From positions 1-41,632 of the forward strand of contig JBILCM010000016.1 of assembly GCA_044353165.1 (NCBI GenBank): 41,632 bases of DNA. Reading direction: 5' to 3'. The DNA is from JBILCM01 sp044353165. Its GTDB lineage: Bacteria; Bacillota; Bacilli; Paenibacillales; YIM-B00363. Below are positions 31,884 to 39,741 of this stretch, in pieces; within the stretch, counting starts at the first letter, position 1, and each line of letters opens with the position of its first letter. The notes beneath the pieces were generated by a model. The model worked only from the letters and a program-made list of their open reading frames with translations, did no database searches and had not been told where the DNA came from. The position numbers and the translations under genes were made by a program.

Positions 31884-32258
31884 ATGACCGCATACCAAAA
31901 GTTAAGCCGGGACTCTAGCGCCCGTAAAGCGTTGTTTCGTGATATGGTCACTGACTTGTTTATTTACGAACGCATTCAAACTACGGAAGCGAAAGCCAAG
32001 GAAGTGCGCTCCATTGCAGAGAAGTTAATCACACTTGCAAAACGTGGAGACCTTCATGCACGACGCCAAGTAGCTGCGTATGTTCGGCGGGAAGAAGCTC
32101 AAGAGGGAAAAGATGCAATTCAGAAGCTTTTCTCCGATCTTGCCGCTCGTTACGCTGAACGTCAAGGCGGTTACACGCGGATTTTAAAATTAGGACCACG
32201 TCGGGGCGATGCAGCTCCAATGGTTTACTTGGAATTGGTAGACCGGGCGGAAGCATAA
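31884..32258 (+). CDS. rplQ: 50S ribosomal protein L17
   Basis: 124 residues, ATG after GAGAGGAGGG. It includes SSARKALFRDMVTDLFIYER and IQTTEAKAKEVRSIAEKLIT, then YTRILKLGPRRGDAAPMVYL. It ends the alpha operon and is directly followed by a terminator rather than the ecfA-ecfA'-ecfT genes seen in Bacillus. Confidence 0.98.
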   Translation: MTAYQKLSRDSSARKALFRDMVTDLFIYERIQTTEAKAKEVRSIAEKLITLAKRGDLHARRQVAAYVRREEAQEGKDAIQKLFSDLAARYAERQGGYTRILKLGPRRGDAAPMVYLELVDRAEA

Positions 32259-32276
32259 TGGCCTTAACACAAAGGA

Positions 32277-32315
32277 GGGCGGTCGGAATCATTGATTCCC
32301 CCATGCCCTTTTTTT
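32277..32315 (+). terminator. Terminator after rplQ
   Basis: GGGC (32277-32280) with GCCC (32305-32308), and inside it GGAATC (32285-32290) with GATTCC, then seven T. It closes the S10-spc-alpha run and lies 30 bases before the likely truA start. Confidence 0.85.
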
Positions 32316-32345
32316 ATCTCTTAGTTGTGGGGTCGATTCCTGGCT

Positions 32346-33092
32346 ATGATGCATAACGTGCGATTAACCGTCAGTTATGATGGCACGCGTTATCATGGTT
32401 TTCAAGTCCAACCCGGTCTTGAAACCATTCAATTGCAATTACAGAAAGCAATTACTAAAGTAAGTGGCGAGTCTGCGCAAATTGTTGGTTCCGGGAGGAC
32501 GGATGCAGGAGTTCATGCCCGTGCACAAGTGGTGAATTTCGTCACGCGTGCACCGATCCCTGCTTCACGTTGGTGTCCAGCATTAAACACAGTTCTACCG
32601 AATGACATTGTCGTATTCAAATCAGAGGAAGTTGATCTTGGATTCGACGCACGTAAATCAGCGAAACGAAAAACATATCGTTATACGATCAATAATAATC
32701 GGTATTTAAATCCTTTAATGAAACATGTTGAATTACATCACCCAGGTCCACTTCATTATGAAGCCATGAAGAATGCTGTAAAGGCTATTGTTGGTGAACA
32801 CAACTTCACCTCATTCTGCTCCGTCCGGGCGGGACCTGAAAACCATGTACGTACCATATATGAAGCCGACTTAAGCCGGAATTGTGAAGGCCTCATTCAT
32901 TTGATGATCACAGGGAATGGTTTTTTATATCATATGGTTCGAATCATAATTGGAACGTTAATCAGTATTGGCGAAGGTAAACGGGATTCGGAAGCTATGG
33001 TACATATTCTGCAGGCGAAGGATCGGACGCAAGCTGGACCTACGGCTAAGGCACATGGTCTTACACTTTGGGAAGTACATTATGAGGCATAA
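32346..33092 (+). CDS. truA: tRNA pseudouridine(38-40) synthase TruA
   Basis: 248 residues from ATG 32346 (ATG 32349 is possible). The only purine-rich site is GGGG about 14 bases upstream, so initiation looks weak. It opens NVRLTVSYDGTRYHGFQVQP. The catalytic aspartate lies in GSGRTDAGVHARAQVVNF, and KTYRYTINNN and GNGFLYHMVRIIIGTLISIG follow. It makes pseudouridine in the anticodon stem of many tRNAs. It is placed between rplQ and rplM, as in Bacillus minus the ECF genes. Confidence 0.95.
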   Translation: MMHNVRLTVSYDGTRYHGFQVQPGLETIQLQLQKAITKVSGESAQIVGSGRTDAGVHARAQVVNFVTRAPIPASRWCPALNTVLPNDIVVFKSEEVDLGFDARKSAKRKTYRYTINNNRYLNPLMKHVELHHPGPLHYEAMKNAVKAIVGEHNFTSFCSVRAGPENHVRTIYEADLSRNCEGLIHLMITGNGFLYHMVRIIIGTLISIGEGKRDSEAMVHILQAKDRTQAGPTAKAHGLTLWEVHYEA

Positions 33093-33106
33093 CTTTTCAA
33101 TAATGC

Positions 33107-33135
33107 TTGCTAAACGCCGGGATATGTTGTATTAT
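33107..33135 (+). promoter_or_regulatory. Promoter for rplM-rpsI
   Basis: TTGCTA (33107-33112) and TATTAT (33130-33135) are exactly 17 bases apart, starting 15 bases after the truA stop. Transcription would begin near 33142, at the 5' edge of the candidate L13 leader. Confidence 0.6.
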
Positions 33136-33141
33136 TTTTTT

Positions 33142-33201
33142 GGCTTCTCTTTGTCACTGATCCCACAGCCCCGACAAAGAACTTCCATAAAAGCCAAAAA
33201 A
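33142..33201 (+). promoter_or_regulatory. Candidate L13 leader RNA
   Basis: A two-part stem starts at the predicted transcript 5' end: GGCTT (33142-33146) with AAGCC (33191-33195), and CTTTGTC (33149-33155) with GACAAAG (33173-33179), around the loop ACTGATCCCACAGCCCC. On DNA the outer arms extend to an 11-bp inverted repeat through T and A runs. An L13 leader is a known cis-RNA class upstream of rplM in Bacilli; position and size fit. I have not compared it with the family model. Confidence 0.6.
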
Positions 33202-33289
33202 CAATTTTTTCAACATTTTGTGTTACCGCTAACCCGGTACATTGAAAAACATATAGCATCGTTTATTTGCATTTGTAGGAGGAACGAAG

Positions 33290-33727
33290 ATGCGGACAAC
33301 GTATATGGCTAAGCCAAACGAAGTTGAGCGCAAGTGGCATGTTGTAGATGCAGCAGGTCAGACGCTCGGTCGATTGGCTAGCGAAGTAGCGGCTTTAATT
33401 CGAGGGAAGCATAAACCAGAATTCACCCCCCACGTTGACACAGGCGATTTTGTTATTGTGATCAACGCTGAGAAAATCACGTTAACGGGGAAAAAGATGC
33501 AACAAAAGAAATATTATCGTCATTCAGGGTACATGGGCGGACTTCGCATTACACCTGCATACGAGATGTTACAAAATACACCGGAACGAATGATTGAAAT
33601 CGCCGTTCACGGAATGCTTCCTAAAACAAAATTAGGTAACGCATTAAAAACAAAATTAAAAGTATACGCGGGCGCAACACATCCGCATGAAGCACAAAAT
33701 CCTCAAGTGTACGAGTTGCGCGGATAA
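33290..33727 (+). CDS. rplM: 50S ribosomal protein L13
   Basis: 145 residues, exactly the Bacillus length, ATG after GTAGGAGGAACG. It begins MRTTYMAKPNEVERKWHVVD, with GQTLGRLASEVAALIRGKHK and GMLPKTKLGNAL, and ends HPHEAQNPQVYELRG. It initiates 50S assembly by binding 23S rRNA domain II. It forms an operon with rpsI behind its own promoter and leader. Confidence 0.98.
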   Translation: MRTTYMAKPNEVERKWHVVDAAGQTLGRLASEVAALIRGKHKPEFTPHVDTGDFVIVINAEKITLTGKKMQQKKYYRHSGYMGGLRITPAYEMLQNTPERMIEIAVHGMLPKTKLGNALKTKLKVYAGATHPHEAQNPQVYELRG

Positions 33728-33747
33728 GATCGAAGGAGGTTCGGCAC

Positions 33748-34140
33748 ATGGCACAGTTTCAATACTATGGCACAGGACGACGTAAACAATCCATTGCCCG
33801 TGTTCGACTGGTTCCGGGCGAAGGGAATATTGTAATCAATTCGCGGCAAATTGATGATTACTTTGGTTTAGAAACACTAAAGCTCATCGTAAAACAACCG
33901 CTAACATTGACCGACACATTAGGTAAATATGATGTCATCGTACTCGCGCATGGCGGAGGAATTACCGGGCAAGCAGGAGCAATCCGCCACGGCATTTCTC
34001 GCGCATTGTTGAAGGCAGATCCCGAATATCGTGTTTCGTTGAAGCGAGCAGGGTTCTTAACACGCGATCCGCGGATGAAGGAACGTAAAAAGTATGGATT
34101 GAAGGCAGCACGTCGTGCACCTCAATTCTCAAAGCGCTAA
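33748..34140 (+). CDS. rpsI: 30S ribosomal protein S9
   Basis: 130 residues, ATG after GAAGGAGG. It opens AQFQYYGTGRRKQSIARVRL, contains GGGITGQAGAIRHGISRALL, and ends in the basic tail ARRAPQFSKR, whose terminal arginine reaches the P-site tRNA anticodon. It is followed by a strong terminator. Confidence 0.98.
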   Translation: MAQFQYYGTGRRKQSIARVRLVPGEGNIVINSRQIDDYFGLETLKLIVKQPLTLTDTLGKYDVIVLAHGGGITGQAGAIRHGISRALLKADPEYRVSLKRAGFLTRDPRMKERKKYGLKAARRAPQFSKR

Positions 34141-34159
34141 TTATACGCAAAGAACGAGC

Positions 34160-34199
34160 AACCCGTTTATGGAGCGAAAACTTCATAAACGGGTTTTTT
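34160..34199 (+). terminator. Terminator after rpsI
   Basis: AACCCGTTTATG (34160-34171) pairs perfectly with CATAAACGGGTT (34184-34195), 12 bp, followed by TTTT. It is one of the strongest terminators in the window. Confidence 0.95.
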
Positions 34200-34276
34200 G
34201 CACCCAATGGGCCTATACCGAATAAGGATACATTGTATATGCAATCCAGAAGAAAGACGAAGGAGGATTTGAATGC

Positions 34277-34969
34277 ATGTTGAGTACAGTAGATTTCCAA
34301 GGGATCAGCAAGATGGCTCAAACCCACGAGCATTCATCGCCAGAACAAATTTTACAATTTGCAACAACATCGTTCCCAAAGATTATCCTTGCATGTAGTT
34401 TTGGGCCAGAAGATATCGTATTGGTCGATCTGTTGCATAAAGTGAATCCTAACACCGATGTGTTCTACCTAGACACGGGATTTCATTTCTTAGAAACGTA
34501 TGAAGTACGTGATATATTGGCGGCTAAATACAACAAAACTTTCATCCAAGTGAAGTCGAACCACACACCCGAACAACAAGCAAACCAATATGGAGACCAT
34601 CTTTGGCAGAAAGATCCGAATGCATGTTGTGCCATTCGTAAAGTTGAACCGCTATATGAAATACTTCATTCCTATGATGCATGGATTACGGGTATCCGTC
34701 GGGATCAAGCGATAACCCGTGCTCAGAGTAAAGTGATAGAATGGGACCGTAAATTCAATAAAGTAAAGTTCAATCCACTAGTGCGGTGGACATCAGCAGA
34801 TGTATGGACATATATACGTGAACATCAATTGCCGTATAATTCTTTGCACGACAAAAATTATCCGAGCATTGGTTGCACTCATTGTACGCGTCCTGTCATA
34901 CCAGGTGAAGATCCGCGATCCGGACGCTGGGCTGGGATGGAGAAGACGGAGTGCGGTTTACACAAATAA
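34277..34969 (+). CDS. cysH: Assimilatory APS/PAPS reductase, 4Fe-4S type
   Basis: 230 residues from ATG 34277, ten bases after AGGAGG. The PP-loop-like ATP-pyrophosphatase fold has ILACSFGPEDIVLVDLL and FYLDTGFHFLETYE. Cys117-Cys118 and Cys200/Cys203 (CTHC) are the ligands of a 4Fe-4S cluster, and Cys226 in KTECGLH is the catalytic nucleophile. The cluster pairs mark the type that reduces adenylyl sulfate directly to sulfite with thioredoxin, although some members also use PAPS. It is paired with sat; no cysC is present here. No SAM riboswitch fits in the 77 bases after the rpsI terminator. Confidence 0.93.
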   Translation: MLSTVDFQGISKMAQTHEHSSPEQILQFATTSFPKIILACSFGPEDIVLVDLLHKVNPNTDVFYLDTGFHFLETYEVRDILAAKYNKTFIQVKSNHTPEQQANQYGDHLWQKDPNACCAIRKVEPLYEILHSYDAWITGIRRDQAITRAQSKVIEWDRKFNKVKFNPLVRWTSADVWTYIREHQLPYNSLHDKNYPSIGCTHCTRPVIPGEDPRSGRWAGMEKTECGLHK

Positions 34970-35001
34970 AATAACGGGATAGGTAAGAGGGAGGAAGTCA
35001 C

Positions 35002-36177
35002 ATGGCTATAGGTGAACCGCACGGCGGAAGATTGATTCAGCGATATGCAGAGGGTCAAGAGCGTATAGAATTGTTACAACTTTCAAACAGTCTGCGTAAA
35101 TTAGTGGTGAATTCATGGACCATCGCGGACATGGACTGTATTGCATCAGGGGCGTTCTCCCCGTTAACAGGGTTTCTGACGGAGGTGGATTACGAATCTG
35201 TATTGCAGGACATGCGCTTAAGCGATGGTACAGTGTGGAGCATACCCGTTACACTTGCTGTGGAGGAGACGGTTTTTCAAGAACTTTGTCCTGGAGAGAA
35301 AGTTGCACTTGTAGGGGAAGCAGATGGAATCTTGTATGCAATATTAGCTGTAGAGGACTGCTATAGTATCGATCGAAACAAAGAAGCATTGCACGTTTAC
35401 AAGACACAAGACCGAGCGCATCCCGGTGTAGCGAAGTTGTTCGAACGACCGGATCATTATGTAGGCGGAACAATTACCATGTTGAATCGACCCAATCGAC
35501 AACCGTATGACTCATATGCTCATGATCCGTCAGAAACACGCAGAATGTTCCGCGAGCGAGGTTGGAAAAGTATTGTTGGATTCCAAACGAGAAACCCCGT
35601 CCATCGTGCACACGAGTATATTCAAAAGAGTGCCATGGAGATCGTGGATGGGTTATTTCTTCATCCACTCGTTGGTGAAACAAAATCGGACGACATTCCT
35701 GCTGAAATTCGTATGAAAAGTTATAAAGTGTTATTGGAACATTATTATCCTGCGGAACGCGTACTATTTGGCGTTTTTCCTGCAGCCATGCGATATGCTG
35801 GGCCACGCGAGGCGGTATTTCATGCTCTCGTGCGCAAGAATTACGGATGCACGCATTTTATCGTAGGACGCGATCACGCGGGTGTAGGCGACTATTACGG
35901 AACATACGAGGCGCAAGAGATATTTCGACATTTTGACGATGCAGAATTAGGGATTACCATATTGTTCTTTGATCATAGTTTCTTCTGTTCGATCTGTGAC
36001 AATATGGCTACGAAGAAGACGTGTCCGCACGAACCTGTCTATCACTTGCAATTATCTGGAACGAAAGTCAGGGAAATGTTGCGTAATGGACAACATCTTC
36101 CTTCGCAATTTACGCGTCCAGAAGTGGCGAAGTTATTGGCTGTAGGCATGACCGAGACATTGACATTCGCTCGATAA
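35002..36177 (+). CDS. sat: Sulfate adenylyltransferase (ATP sulfurylase)
   Basis: 391 residues, ATG after GAGGGAGG, 32 bases after cysH. The signature QTRNPVHRAHEYIQK (about 195-209) carries the HxxH phosphate-binding motif. GRDHAGVGDYYGTYEAQEI (about 293-311) is also typical, and a small cysteine cluster (CSICDNM, KTCPH) is near 330-345. It converts sulfate and ATP to APS, the substrate of CysH. No kinase (CysC) domain is fused at the C-terminus, so this is the single-domain homooligomeric type. Confidence 0.96.
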   Translation: MAIGEPHGGRLIQRYAEGQERIELLQLSNSLRKLVVNSWTIADMDCIASGAFSPLTGFLTEVDYESVLQDMRLSDGTVWSIPVTLAVEETVFQELCPGEKVALVGEADGILYAILAVEDCYSIDRNKEALHVYKTQDRAHPGVAKLFERPDHYVGGTITMLNRPNRQPYDSYAHDPSETRRMFRERGWKSIVGFQTRNPVHRAHEYIQKSAMEIVDGLFLHPLVGETKSDDIPAEIRMKSYKVLLEHYYPAERVLFGVFPAAMRYAGPREAVFHALVRKNYGCTHFIVGRDHAGVGDYYGTYEAQEIFRHFDDAELGITILFFDHSFFCSICDNMATKKTCPHEPVYHLQLSGTKVREMLRNGQHLPSQFTRPEVAKLLAVGMTETLTFAR

Positions 36178-36243
36178 TCGTCATAAACAAGCCCCTCAAC
36201 CCATATAGATGTGGTATTTCCTTTTATGGATGGGGGGTCACTC

Positions 36244-37014
36244 GTGAAATTCAGACGTACATATGTCGTCTATTGGTTATCAAGACAGACCAAGCGTAGA
36301 ATGTTGATATTCGCAGTGCTGGTTACACTGATCATGATCGTATTCTCAAATCAATTGCCGACAGTCAGAACATGGACATACTGGACACTTCCGCTATCAG
36401 GTCAAGTGATTGTGGTCGACCCCGGTCACGGGGGGGCTGATGGTGGCGCGCAAAGCCAATCGGGGTTGCATGAGAAAGAGGTTACACTGCAAATTGGATT
36501 GTATTTACGCGATTATTTGCAGCAAGCGGGTGCGGTGGTCTATATGACACGAGAAACGGATAAAGATCTCGCTTCACTCGGCACAAGAGGGTTGAGCCGC
36601 CGTAAAACAGAAGATCTGAAGGCACGAGCTGCACTCGTGAATGAGAAAAACGCGGATGTGTTCATTTCAATCCATCTGAACGCGTTCCCTTCGACGAGAT
36701 GGTTTGGTCCACAGACGTTCTACACAGAGAATCATGCTCAGAATGAAGGCTTAGCCAAATTGATTCAAGACGAGTTACGTACGCAACTTGTCAATACACA
36801 CCGGCAATCGAAAACGATTCGCGGCATTTATTTGTTGGAACGAACGAAAGTGCCTGCAGTCCTTATCGAAGTTGGATTTATTTCCAATCCGATGGAGGCG
36901 TCGCGCCTGGCTCAAGTTGACTATCAACAGCAATTGGCTACGGCAATTTATCGAGGCATTTTAAGGCATGCATCAGGAGAAAGAATGTCGCTTGTTCATC
37001 AAAGGGTCCCGTAA
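36244..37014 (+). CDS. cwlD: N-acetylmuramoyl-L-alanine amidase CwlD (spore cortex)
   Basis: 256 residues from GTG 36244, six bases after GGGGGG; GTG 36211 and ATG 36226 lie ahead of that site. One membrane anchor spans about 20-36. The Amidase_3 domain shows the zinc ligands in VDPGHGGADGG (about 58-68), in HEKEVTLQ and in SIHLNA (about 141-146), and the catalytic glutamate in LIEVGFISNP (about 206-215). In Bacilli CwlD with PdaA makes muramic-delta-lactam in the spore cortex. The cwlD-salA-gerD-kbaA-pdaB order matches B. subtilis. Confidence 0.93.
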   Translation: MKFRRTYVVYWLSRQTKRRMLIFAVLVTLIMIVFSNQLPTVRTWTYWTLPLSGQVIVVDPGHGGADGGAQSQSGLHEKEVTLQIGLYLRDYLQQAGAVVYMTRETDKDLASLGTRGLSRRKTEDLKARAALVNEKNADVFISIHLNAFPSTRWFGPQTFYTENHAQNEGLAKLIQDELRTQLVNTHRQSKTIRGIYLLERTKVPAVLIEVGFISNPMEASRLAQVDYQQQLATAIYRGILRHASGERMSLVHQRVP

Positions 37015-37052
37015 ATTAAGCAGTGGTGAAGAGGTGGAATTGTCGCGGCGTG

Positions 37053-37061
37053 TGTTATAAT
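37053..37061 (+). promoter_or_regulatory. Extended -10 promoter for salA
   Basis: TGTTATAAT combines a perfect TATAAT with the TGn extension, 36 bases before the salA start. No recognisable -35 box lies at the right distance, which is common for extended -10 promoters. Confidence 0.5.
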
Positions 37062-37096
37062 GACGATGCACCAAAATAATTAAAGAGGTGGCTACG

Positions 37097-38173
37097 TTGG
37101 CGACAAGAGAACAAGCCTTAGAAGCATTGCACCACATTCATGATACACAAAGCGGCTTGAGTTTAGTGGAGTTGGGCATCATTCGTGATGTCATGGTTCG
37201 CGAGGAGCGTATTTCGCTCACGTTGACGCAAACTTCAGATGAACCGGATGCGCAGTCAGAGATTGAGCATGCGATACATGCTGCGCTTACTGAAATCGGT
37301 CTGTCCGATGTACATATACGAGTGCGGCCGATGTCCGATTTTGAACGTGGTGAAATCAATAAGAAATTGCAACGGTTAGAGGCGGAGCGCAAACCGGATT
37401 TGCAAGTACGCAGTTTATTAGACGCAGACCATCCAGCCACATTCATTGCTGTCGCAAGTGGCAAAGGTGGTGTTGGGAAGTCTACCGTAACTGTAAACTT
37501 GGCTGTTGCTTTGGCTCGCAGAGGCAAGCGAGTGGGACTGGTGGATGCCGATATTTATGGATTTAGTGTCCCCGATATGATGGGAATCGAAGGTCGTCCC
37601 GAAGTTGTGGATAATGTTGTTTATCCGGTTGAAAGTCACGGCGTGAAGGTGATCTCGATGGGCTTCTTTGTCGAAGACAATACGCCTGTGATTTGGCGAG
37701 GGCCTATGTTGGGCAAGATGTTGCGAAATTTCTTCCAAGACATTCGTTGGGGTGAACTTGACTACGTTTTGCTAGACCTGCCTCCAGGAACAGGTGATGT
37801 GTCATTGGATGTACATCAGATGATCCCTCACAGCAAGGAAATCATCGTCACGACCCCCCACGCAACAGCCGCTTTCGTTGCAGCGCGTGCAGGTGCAATG
37901 GCAATGCACACAAACCACGAGATTCTCGGGATTGTGGAGAATATGGCTTGGTACGAGGACCGTAATGGCGACCGTGCTTACGTTTTTGGCCGCGGCGGCG
38001 GTGCAAAATTAGCCGAAGAATTGCGAACGGAGCTCTTGCTGCAAGTTCCGCTCGGCGCACCTGACAATCACCCTGCAGAACCGGATTACGCGCCATCGAT
38101 CTATAAGGAAGATTGTGCGACAGGTGAATTGTACTTGGAACTCGCGGACCGAATTATTGCCAAGACGTCTTAA
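37097..38173 (+). CDS. salA: Mrp/SalA-family P-loop ATPase (Fe-S carrier-like)
   Basis: 358 residues from TTG 37097, six bases after AGAGGTG. The N-terminal MIP18/DUF59 domain covers about 1-85. The deviant Walker A, SGKGGVGKSTVTVNLA, starts near 121, then DADIYGFSVPDMMG and LLDLPPGTGDVSLDV. The CxxC usually found after VENM in Fe-S carriers is absent (ENMAWYEDRNGDRAYVFG), as I recall for Bacillus SalA, which represses scoC and so affects protease and competence genes. Direct Fe-S carriage is therefore doubtful. It neighbours cwlD and gerD as in Bacillus. Confidence 0.9.
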   Translation: MATREQALEALHHIHDTQSGLSLVELGIIRDVMVREERISLTLTQTSDEPDAQSEIEHAIHAALTEIGLSDVHIRVRPMSDFERGEINKKLQRLEAERKPDLQVRSLLDADHPATFIAVASGKGGVGKSTVTVNLAVALARRGKRVGLVDADIYGFSVPDMMGIEGRPEVVDNVVYPVESHGVKVISMGFFVEDNTPVIWRGPMLGKMLRNFFQDIRWGELDYVLLDLPPGTGDVSLDVHQMIPHSKEIIVTTPHATAAFVAARAGAMAMHTNHEILGIVENMAWYEDRNGDRAYVFGRGGGAKLAEELRTELLLQVPLGAPDNHPAEPDYAPSIYKEDCATGELYLELADRIIAKTS

Positions 38174-38196
38174 CCATGACCTCCGAATTCCTATTC

Positions 38197-38230
38197 CCGC
38201 CGGTTTGGATTTCCTAAGAACTGGCGGTTT
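38197..38230. terminator. Possible weak terminator between convergent salA and gerD
   Basis: CCGCCGGT (38197-38204) pairs with ACTGGCGG (38220-38227), eight pairs including one G-T, followed by only TTT on the plus strand. It sits between the two convergent stops. The lack of a T tract on either strand keeps the call weak. Confidence 0.3.
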
Positions 38231-38236
38231 AGGAGC

Positions 38237-38926
38237 TTAGATCATCTCTTCTTTGGAGTCGCGCTGCTTTTGTTTACCACCGTTTTCATCACCGCTTTGT
38301 GATTCATTCCCCGTCTGTTTTCCGTTGCCTGATCCACCTTTCTTTGCATCCGGCTTCGGCTTTGTTTGTTCTTCTAAAGCTTTCTGCATGAGTTGAATCA
38401 TCTGGGTTTGAAATAACGGACTCTGCATCGAGTCCTTCATGATGACCATGACTTGTTGGCGGTATTGACTGCTTTTCATGGTTTCTAACAAAATATGTTC
38501 AAATTGAGGATCTTTCAATACATCAATCAGTGCTTGTTGGTATTCGGGATCCTTCATCAGCGCCTTATGAATATTCTTGTTCTCTTCATTCACAGCTTTA
38601 GCAAAATCGCCTGCGAATTTTGGGTCGACCATTAATTCCTTAAGCGCATGGGCATAGGCAGGATCTGACAGAATGTCCTGAACAACCAACTGTAAACGTT
38701 TGCCTTGTTCCGTTTCTAATATACGCATACGCATAACGTCTTCACCGTCGCCATGCTTGTTTGCATCTCCAATAGCTTTGCGTCCATCTTCTGTTTTGAG
38801 AATATCGATGACCATCGTTTTGATTTCTTTATAATCCGTTGGCGCTGCTTGCGGTTGATCGGACCCGCAAGATACAACAAAGGCCAAACAACCGATTGCA
38901 ATGATAACGTGTAGTCGATTTTTCAT
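38237..38926 (-). CDS. gerD: Spore germination lipoprotein GerD
   Basis: 229 residues from the ATG at 38926, ten bases after GGAGGG on the minus strand; an earlier ATG is only one base from that site. A signal peptide ends in a lipobox at FVVSC, with Cys20 to be lipidated. The helical body has repeated segments (LKELMVDPKFAGDF, LIDVLKDPQFEHIL) and VMRMRILETEQGKRLQ. The C-terminal 45 residues are a K/G/Q/E-rich low-complexity tail. GerD clusters germinant receptors in the inner spore membrane. The sequence and the salA-gerD-kbaA context agree. Confidence 0.92.
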   Translation of the reverse strand: MKNRLHVIIAIGCLAFVVSCGSDQPQAAPTDYKEIKTMVIDILKTEDGRKAIGDANKHGDGEDVMRMRILETEQGKRLQLVVQDILSDPAYAHALKELMVDPKFAGDFAKAVNEENKNIHKALMKDPEYQQALIDVLKDPQFEHILLETMKSSQYRQQVMVIMKDSMQSPLFQTQMIQLMQKALEEQTKPKPDAKKGGSGNGKQTGNESQSGDENGGKQKQRDSKEEMI

Positions 38927-38997
38927 GTTAGGCATACCCTCCGAGCACATTTGTATTTAGTGTATCTTGCAAGGAGGCACCTTATGTGCGCCAAACA

Positions 38998-39027
38998 TTG
39001 GCTTTTTCCCGGTTGGGTTGATACAAT
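38998..39027 (+). promoter_or_regulatory. Promoter for kbaA
   Basis: TTGGCT (38998-39003) and TACAAT (39022-39027) are 18 bases apart, with a TGA extension before the -10 box. It lies 44 bases upstream of the kbaA ATG. Confidence 0.5.
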
Positions 39028-39070
39028 TTGATTGAATGAAGATTCACAAAGGGACGATGGAGGTAACGAA

Positions 39071-39706
39071 ATGACGCTGGCCAAATGGTTTTTCTTATTT
39101 ATGACGACGGTCGCGTGGGGAATAGGTGTTGCATTAGTCGTGGGTATGTTTGTGTTATTTATTGATCCAGACTATACACCTTTCAAAATTGGACTAGAAG
39201 GTTTGGGGTTCAATGTTTTGGGGACAGCCCTTGTCGGGGCGACGTTAGGGGCATTCAGTCATATGGGATTTTTTGCTTATTTAACGGCCCATTTTTTCGC
39301 ACAAGGTTTTTTCCGTTCGAAATTGCTATGGGTCTACGTTCAAATTTTCATCACTGCGGGAGTCATTTTTTATACATTCAGGTACATTGTTATGCATGTG
39401 CCCGAAGGGGAAAATATACTTCCTTATATTGCGTTTCCGATATTACTCATTATTGCTGCCATTCCAATCACACATTTCAAGGTAAAACAAACAAACCAAA
39501 GTTCAATTGTACCTACATTATTTTTCTTGATCGCTGTAACCTTACTTGAAGCAGTGCCGGCGTTGCGTGAGTCGAATCCGAACACAACCGCACTCATGCT
39601 TTTCCCGTTCTTTGTCTGCAATGCTTGGCAGATCTTGCAATTGCATCGCCTTCTTGGCACGAAGAACGACACGAAATCGGCCGGCAGCAAGGAACTTGCC
39701 CGCTGA
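39071..39706 (+). CDS. kbaA: KinB-signalling pathway activation protein KbaA
   Basis: 211 residues from ATG 39071, after GGAGGTAACGAA. About six membrane segments are visible, including FLFMTTVAWGIGVALVVGMF and ILPYIAFPILLIIAAIPI. GLGFNVLGTALVGATLGAFS and MGFFAYLTAHFFAQGFFRS are typical of the family. In B. subtilis KbaA is needed for activation of the sporulation kinase KinB that feeds the phosphorelay; its mechanism is unresolved. Divergent from gerD and convergent with pdaB, the order seen in Bacillus. Confidence 0.9.
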   Translation: MTLAKWFFLFMTTVAWGIGVALVVGMFVLFIDPDYTPFKIGLEGLGFNVLGTALVGATLGAFSHMGFFAYLTAHFFAQGFFRSKLLWVYVQIFITAGVIFYTFRYIVMHVPEGENILPYIAFPILLIIAAIPITHFKVKQTNQSSIVPTLFFLIAVTLLEAVPALRESNPNTTALMLFPFFVCNAWQILQLHRLLGTKNDTKSAGSKELAR

Positions 39707-39741
39707 CCGACCGAATATGATAAACCGTCCCGTAACGTCAA

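Noticed and set aside
32968..33312. A 114-codon plus-strand frame spanning the end of truA and the truA-rplM gap
   Set aside because: It overlaps truA out of frame and runs through the rplM promoter and leader; composition is not gene-like.
34200..34276. SAM riboswitch (S-box) expected before cysH
   Set aside because: Only 77 bases lie between the rpsI terminator and the cysH start, too short for an S-box plus terminator, and no S-box motifs are visible.
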